A stretch of DNA of 8,373 bases from DATCZS01 sp036525795 (GTDB lineage: Bacteria; Actinomycetota; Acidimicrobiia; Spongiisociales; ZC4RG35): positions 1 through 8,373 of the forward strand of contig DATCZS010000039.1 in the NCBI GenBank assembly GCA_036525795.1, written 5' to 3'. Of the stretch, positions 5,419-8,373 are shown in pieces; the stretch's first letter is position 1; the number at the start of each line of letters is the position of its first letter. The notes below the pieces were generated by a model that saw only the letters and a list, made by a program, of their open reading frames with translations, had not been told where the DNA came from and ran no database searches. Position numbers and translations under genes: made by a program.

Positions 5419-6530
5419 GTCGCTTCAGGTCGGTCCGCATACGCCTGGCAATCTCGCATCTTGCGGTGGTAGCGGTAGGCGCAGTCTCGGTGGTTCTGGT
5501 GGCTCGTGTGGCCGCACCGACCTCCTTCGAAACCCACATGGCCGACATGGGCATGCCGGGCATGTCTGGAGTGATGAACGGTGGTCTACGGGACAGCTTC
5601 GACGCGGCCGTCGACCAGGCGCTATTCGTTTCGGTGACGATCAGCGTGGCAGTCGCCGTTGCTGCGTCTGTGATCGCCGCTCGTCGCATGGCAGCCCCCA
5701 TAGATCGAGTGAGGACAGCCTCGAGACGACTCGCAGAGGGTCACTACTCCGAGCGGGTCGACGAGCCTCTCGAACTCGAACTCGCGGCGCTTGCCCGCGA
5801 CGTCAACCACCTCGCTGCAACACTCGAACACACCGAGGAACGTCGGGCTCGGCTGCTCGGTGAGGTGTCGCACGAGCTCCGGCATCCGATCGCCACCCTT
5901 CAGGGCTACCTCGAGGCGATGCTCGACGGTGTCTTGGCGCCGTCTCCGGAGGTTCTCATGTCGATGGCGAACGAGGCAGCGCGGCTCAACCGGCTCGCCA
6001 CCGACCTGAACCTCGTGTCCCGGGCCGAGGAAGGCGTCCTTCCCCTCGAACGCCGACCGACCGAACTCGGAGCGCTGCTCGAGTCGACGGTGCGGCGACT
6101 CGAGCCTCAGTTCGTCGACGAAGGAGTGATGATCTCCCTCCGGCCGGGACCGCCGGTCCTCGTCGACGTCGACCCCGATCGGGTAGCCCAGATCCTGACC
6201 AACATCGTCGGCAACGCACTCACGTATACGCCGAAAGGAGGGTCCGTGACCGTTTCGTGGACCGCCGGACCGGGGGCGGCAGGGGTCACGGTGACGGACA
6301 CCGGCCTTGGTCTGAGTCGCGAAGACCTCGAGCGCGTCTTCGAGCGTTTCTACCGTGCCGATCGGTCTGCGCCAGGCGGAACCGGAGTCGGCCTCACCAT
6401 TGCCCGCAGCCTCGCCCGCCTTCACGGCGGTGACGTCACCGCCGTCTCCCCAGGTGAAGGAGCGGGCAGCACGTTCACGATCATCCTGCCCACTGCGAGC
6501 GACGGGCACGCCGAAGGCGGGCCAACCTGA
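5415..6530 (+). CDS. Sensor histidine kinase with short Met-rich extracytoplasmic loop
   Basis: The ATG at 5415 overlaps the regulator stop as ATGA, showing translational coupling. The 371-residue protein has helix 1 at about 11-34, an outside loop of only some 35 residues, helix 2 at about 69-89, and then a HAMP linker (90-142). The kinase core has an H box EVSHELRHPIA with H153, an N box with N267, a G1 box DTGLGL at 295-300, an F box around FERFYRADR, and a G2 box GTGVGL at 322-327, all complete. The H box has HELRHP where HELRTP is usual. The loop holds five methionines in 13 residues (M42, M45, M47, M50, M54) plus H41, unlike ordinary ligand-binding PAS-type sensors. Phosphotransfer to the adjacent regulator is the expected role. 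Soft-metal sensing through the Met cluster is an inference; sensing within the membrane is the alternative. Confidence 0.95.
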   Translation: MSRFRSVRIRLAISHLAVVAVGAVSVVLVARVAAPTSFETHMADMGMPGMSGVMNGGLRDSFDAAVDQALFVSVTISVAVAVAASVIAARRMAAPIDRVRTASRRLAEGHYSERVDEPLELELAALARDVNHLAATLEHTEERRARLLGEVSHELRHPIATLQGYLEAMLDGVLAPSPEVLMSMANEAARLNRLATDLNLVSRAEEGVLPLERRPTELGALLESTVRRLEPQFVDEGVMISLRPGPPVLVDVDPDRVAQILTNIVGNALTYTPKGGSVTVSWTAGPGAAGVTVTDTGLGLSREDLERVFERFYRADRSAPGGTGVGLTIARSLARLHGGDVTAVSPGEGAGSTFTIILPTASDGHAEGGPT

Positions 6531-6537
6531 ACCTGGC

Positions 6538-6560
6538 GTCGGTCACAGCCGACCTCGGCT
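6538..6560. terminator. Weak overlapping hairpins between the convergent kinase and hydrolase genes
   Basis: GTCGG/CCGAC (6538-6553) and AGCCG/CGGCT (6547-6560) are two mutually exclusive 5-bp stems right after the kinase stop. Neither has a T tract. They are the only terminator-like structure I see in the 97-bp convergent gap and could serve either strand poorly. Confidence 0.25.
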
Positions 6561-6627
6561 CGTGGCGGCTCCCCAAGTCCGTGACCGCAGGCTCTTTCGA
6601 CGGAACCGTGTCAGACGCGATTTCGAC

Positions 6628-8373
6628 TCACCCCGCTCCCGTCCTATTCAGCACAGGTCTGGACTCCCCCACTTCCTGTGGTCGGTCCCCGCCGATCGCC
6701 GCACGCGACCTGAGCCGGGAGTCCCACACGATGTCGAGTCCGATGACCGCCAGGTTTCCGAGTGCGGCAGCTGCGACGAGCGAAGACATCACCGACACAA
6801 TCCCTCCGGCCATGAACCATCCCAGCCACGCTCCGAGCACTGAGCCCGCCGTTGCCACAGCCAGGCCCACGGTCTTCGTCTCCATTGACCAGCGGCGGTC
6901 GACCCAGGCGAGGAAGATCCCCACTCCGATCGGGACGCCCACCGATATGGTGACCAGCGGCGCCGCGGTGAGCGGGACGCCCTCGAGTGTCGCCAGGACG
7001 AGGAGGGCGCCGAAGAACCATCCACCGAGCCCGAACGGCAGGGGTGTCAGCGATCTGAGGACCGGTCTCGTCTTGGAGCCGAACCGGTCGTTCCTCCGTA
7101 CCCGACGGGCCATCAACGCCAGTCCGGCGACGGCGAGCAGTGCCACTCCAGCCATGATCCCGACCAGGAGTTTGGCGGCGGATGTGAAGGTGGTCTCTGG
7201 CTCGAAGTCGACCTTCTGTGCGGTGTAGGCCGAATCGTCCACCACACCGCTGTCGAAGAAGGTGTTGATCAGTTGTGTGCCCGCCTCCGGCTGCTCCGCG
7301 TAGAAGCTCGCAGTGTGTCCGAATCCGGGAAGCACCACCTGATGGCCGTTCGGCAGGAACGGGAGGAACTCCTCGGTGGCGATCTGTGGCGGGGTGGAGC
7401 CATCCAGAGCGCCGCCGATCAGAAGCGTCTCCACATCCGAGGGTCGCACTTCCCGGTACAGGTCTTCTCCCACCACGGCCGGCCAGGATTCGGCGAGCAG
7501 ACCCCCGCTCCACGTCGACGCCGACGCCGCATAGCCCAGGTCGAGTCCGCCGGCCGGCGGGTCCGACGAGAAGTAGGTGCGGGCGGCTTCGGCGTCGACC
7601 CGAGCAGTGGCGGCGCGTTCGCCCCACAGCCAGGGGAACTCTCCCATGAACCTCGGGACAGCCGACAGCAGCCACAGTCCGCTGGCGTCGCCTTCCTCGG
7701 CGGCGAGCCACGCATCGAAGGTGAACGGGGCCCCTCCGCCACTCAGCAATCCCGCCTTCGTTGTGGACTCCATGATCCCGAAGAAGGAAAACACCCGGGC
7801 GGCTCCGTCGTCGATCGGCAGGAACGCCCAGCGGTCCGGCATGTCGCTGGACAGTCGTTCCATCGTCGCGAAGAGGTCGCGTGTCCGGGCGCGGCACCCG
7901 GCGTCCTGCGAACAGAGGTCTGCATAGCGGCGGACCTGCTCGTTGGTTGTCTCGTCGTCCCACATGTAGTTGCCGGGAGGGTTCACGCCGATCATCACTG
8001 ACCGGTGGATCACCTCCGGGTGGCGCCATCCGTAGATCATCGCAGTGCGGGTGCCGGCGCTCTCGGCGAGGAGGTCGATTCGGTCGTATCCGAGGGCCAC
8101 CCGAGCGCTCTCGAGGTCATTGATCCGCTGCACCAGGCCGTAGCCGGCGAGATCGACCCCCTCGGCGGTGAGGCGTTCCGCGCACGCCCGGTAGGCGGCC
8201 GCAGCCGACCGATTCGCCTCTTCTCCAAGCCAGCGGGCAGAGTGGGAGGCGGCGGAATCCACCTCGGGGCAGTCGAGCTGGACGGAGCCATCGACACCGC
8301 GGTAGCCGACCATGACGAAGTCGCGACGATCGATGAATCGTCCGGCTCTCTCGAACTCGATGTTGGTGATGCC
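6628..8373 (-). CDS. Alpha/beta hydrolase (TAP-like/S33-type) with C-terminal five-helix membrane domain, N-terminus beyond window
   Basis: The minus strand is open from the right edge to a TGA at 6628-6630 (581 residues visible, no true start in view). Counting from the Met at 8313, the catalytic triad is recognisable. S85 is the nucleophile in LLAESAGTRT (AxSxG rather than GxSxG), D304 is in GGALDGSTPP, and H333 is in GFGHTAS. The edge segment ending in MVGYRGVDGS matches the oxyanion-strand region of secreted S33-type or TAP-like peptidase/hydrolases, and DCPE plus CSQDAGCRAR give the usual Cys-containing cap. After the hydrolase fold come five hydrophobic segments at about 380-402, 428-444, 450-472, 482-503 and 505-528, then a polar tail. 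The hydrolase would therefore be membrane-tethered, presumably facing outside if a signal peptide lies upstream. Substrate unknown; it is convergent with the kinase gene and need not be related to it. Confidence 0.88.
   Translation of the reverse strand, partial: GITNIEFERAGRFIDRRDFVMVGYRGVDGSVQLDCPEVDSAASHSARWLGEEANRSAAAAYRACAERLTAEGVDLAGYGLVQRINDLESARVALGYDRIDLLAESAGTRTAMIYGWRHPEVIHRSVMIGVNPPGNYMWDDETTNEQVRRYADLCSQDAGCRARTRDLFATMERLSSDMPDRWAFLPIDDGAARVFSFFGIMESTTKAGLLSGGGAPFTFDAWLAAEEGDASGLWLLSAVPRFMGEFPWLWGERAATARVDAEAARTYFSSDPPAGGLDLGYAASASTWSGGLLAESWPAVVGEDLYREVRPSDVETLLIGGALDGSTPPQIATEEFLPFLPNGHQVVLPGFGHTASFYAEQPEAGTQLINTFFDSGVVDDSAYTAQKVDFEPETTFTSAAKLLVGIMAGVALLAVAGLALMARRVRRNDRFGSKTRPVLRSLTPLPFGLGGWFFGALLVLATLEGVPLTAAPLVTISVGVPIGVGIFLAWVDRRWSMETKTVGLAVATAGSVLGAWLGWFMAGGIVSVMSSLVAAAALGNLAVIGLDIVWDSRLRSRAAIGGDRPQEVGESRPVLNRTGAG

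Noticed and set aside
7273..8001. Plus-strand 242-codon open frame
   Set aside because: It lies entirely antisense to the hydrolase, whose catalytic residues are read on the minus strand. No recognisable content.

Overview
The window is GC-rich DNA (roughly two-thirds G+C by eye) with strong third-position GC, dense coding, and weak or GC-only terminators. This points to a high-GC actinobacterium. The cyclase-STAND protein and the hydrolase at the ends belong to families that are expanded in Actinobacteria and Chloroflexota. An uncultured lineage such as Acidimicrobiia would fit, but the taxon is an inference and nothing here fixes it. I see no tRNA, rRNA, CRISPR array, insertion sequence or phage gene.

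Layout. (1) 1-1900, minus strand: a class III nucleotide cyclase fused to a STAND/NB-ARC ATPase, cut by the left edge. The longest plus-strand open frames here are antisense shadows of it. (2) 2037-2477, minus: a four-helix membrane protein with a GC hairpin just after its stop. (3) About 2478-2752: a divergent intergenic region with a candidate extended -10 promoter and a long leader that ends in a hairpin next to the ribosome binding site of (4). (4) 2753-3007, plus: a single-domain RRM RNA-binding protein. (5) 3253-3420, plus: a 55-residue basic Cys/His-rich protein. (6) 3642-4082, plus: a five-helix membrane protein. (7) 4225-4273: a compact regulatory array. It holds an inverted repeat, a perfect tandem 10-bp repeat and a TTGACA box. 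(8) 4344-4634, plus: a small secreted Met/His/Trp-rich protein. (9) 4723-5418 and 5415-6530, plus: an OmpR-type response regulator and a histidine kinase overlapping by ATGA. (10) 6628-8373, minus: an alpha/beta hydrolase carrying a C-terminal five-helix membrane domain, cut by the right edge and convergent with the kinase.

The most coherent unit is 4225-6530. A kinase with a very short, methionine-rich extracytoplasmic loop, its regulator, and a small exported Met/His-rich protein lie in a row behind a tandem repeat placed where OmpR/PhoB-type activators usually bind. My working model is an envelope-stress or soft-metal (Cu/Ag-like) sensing system in which the small protein is a target or accessory of the two-component pair. 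The domain calls are solid; the metal ligand and the regulatory wiring are inference. The RRM gene, with its structured leader, is a second candidate for post-transcriptional control.
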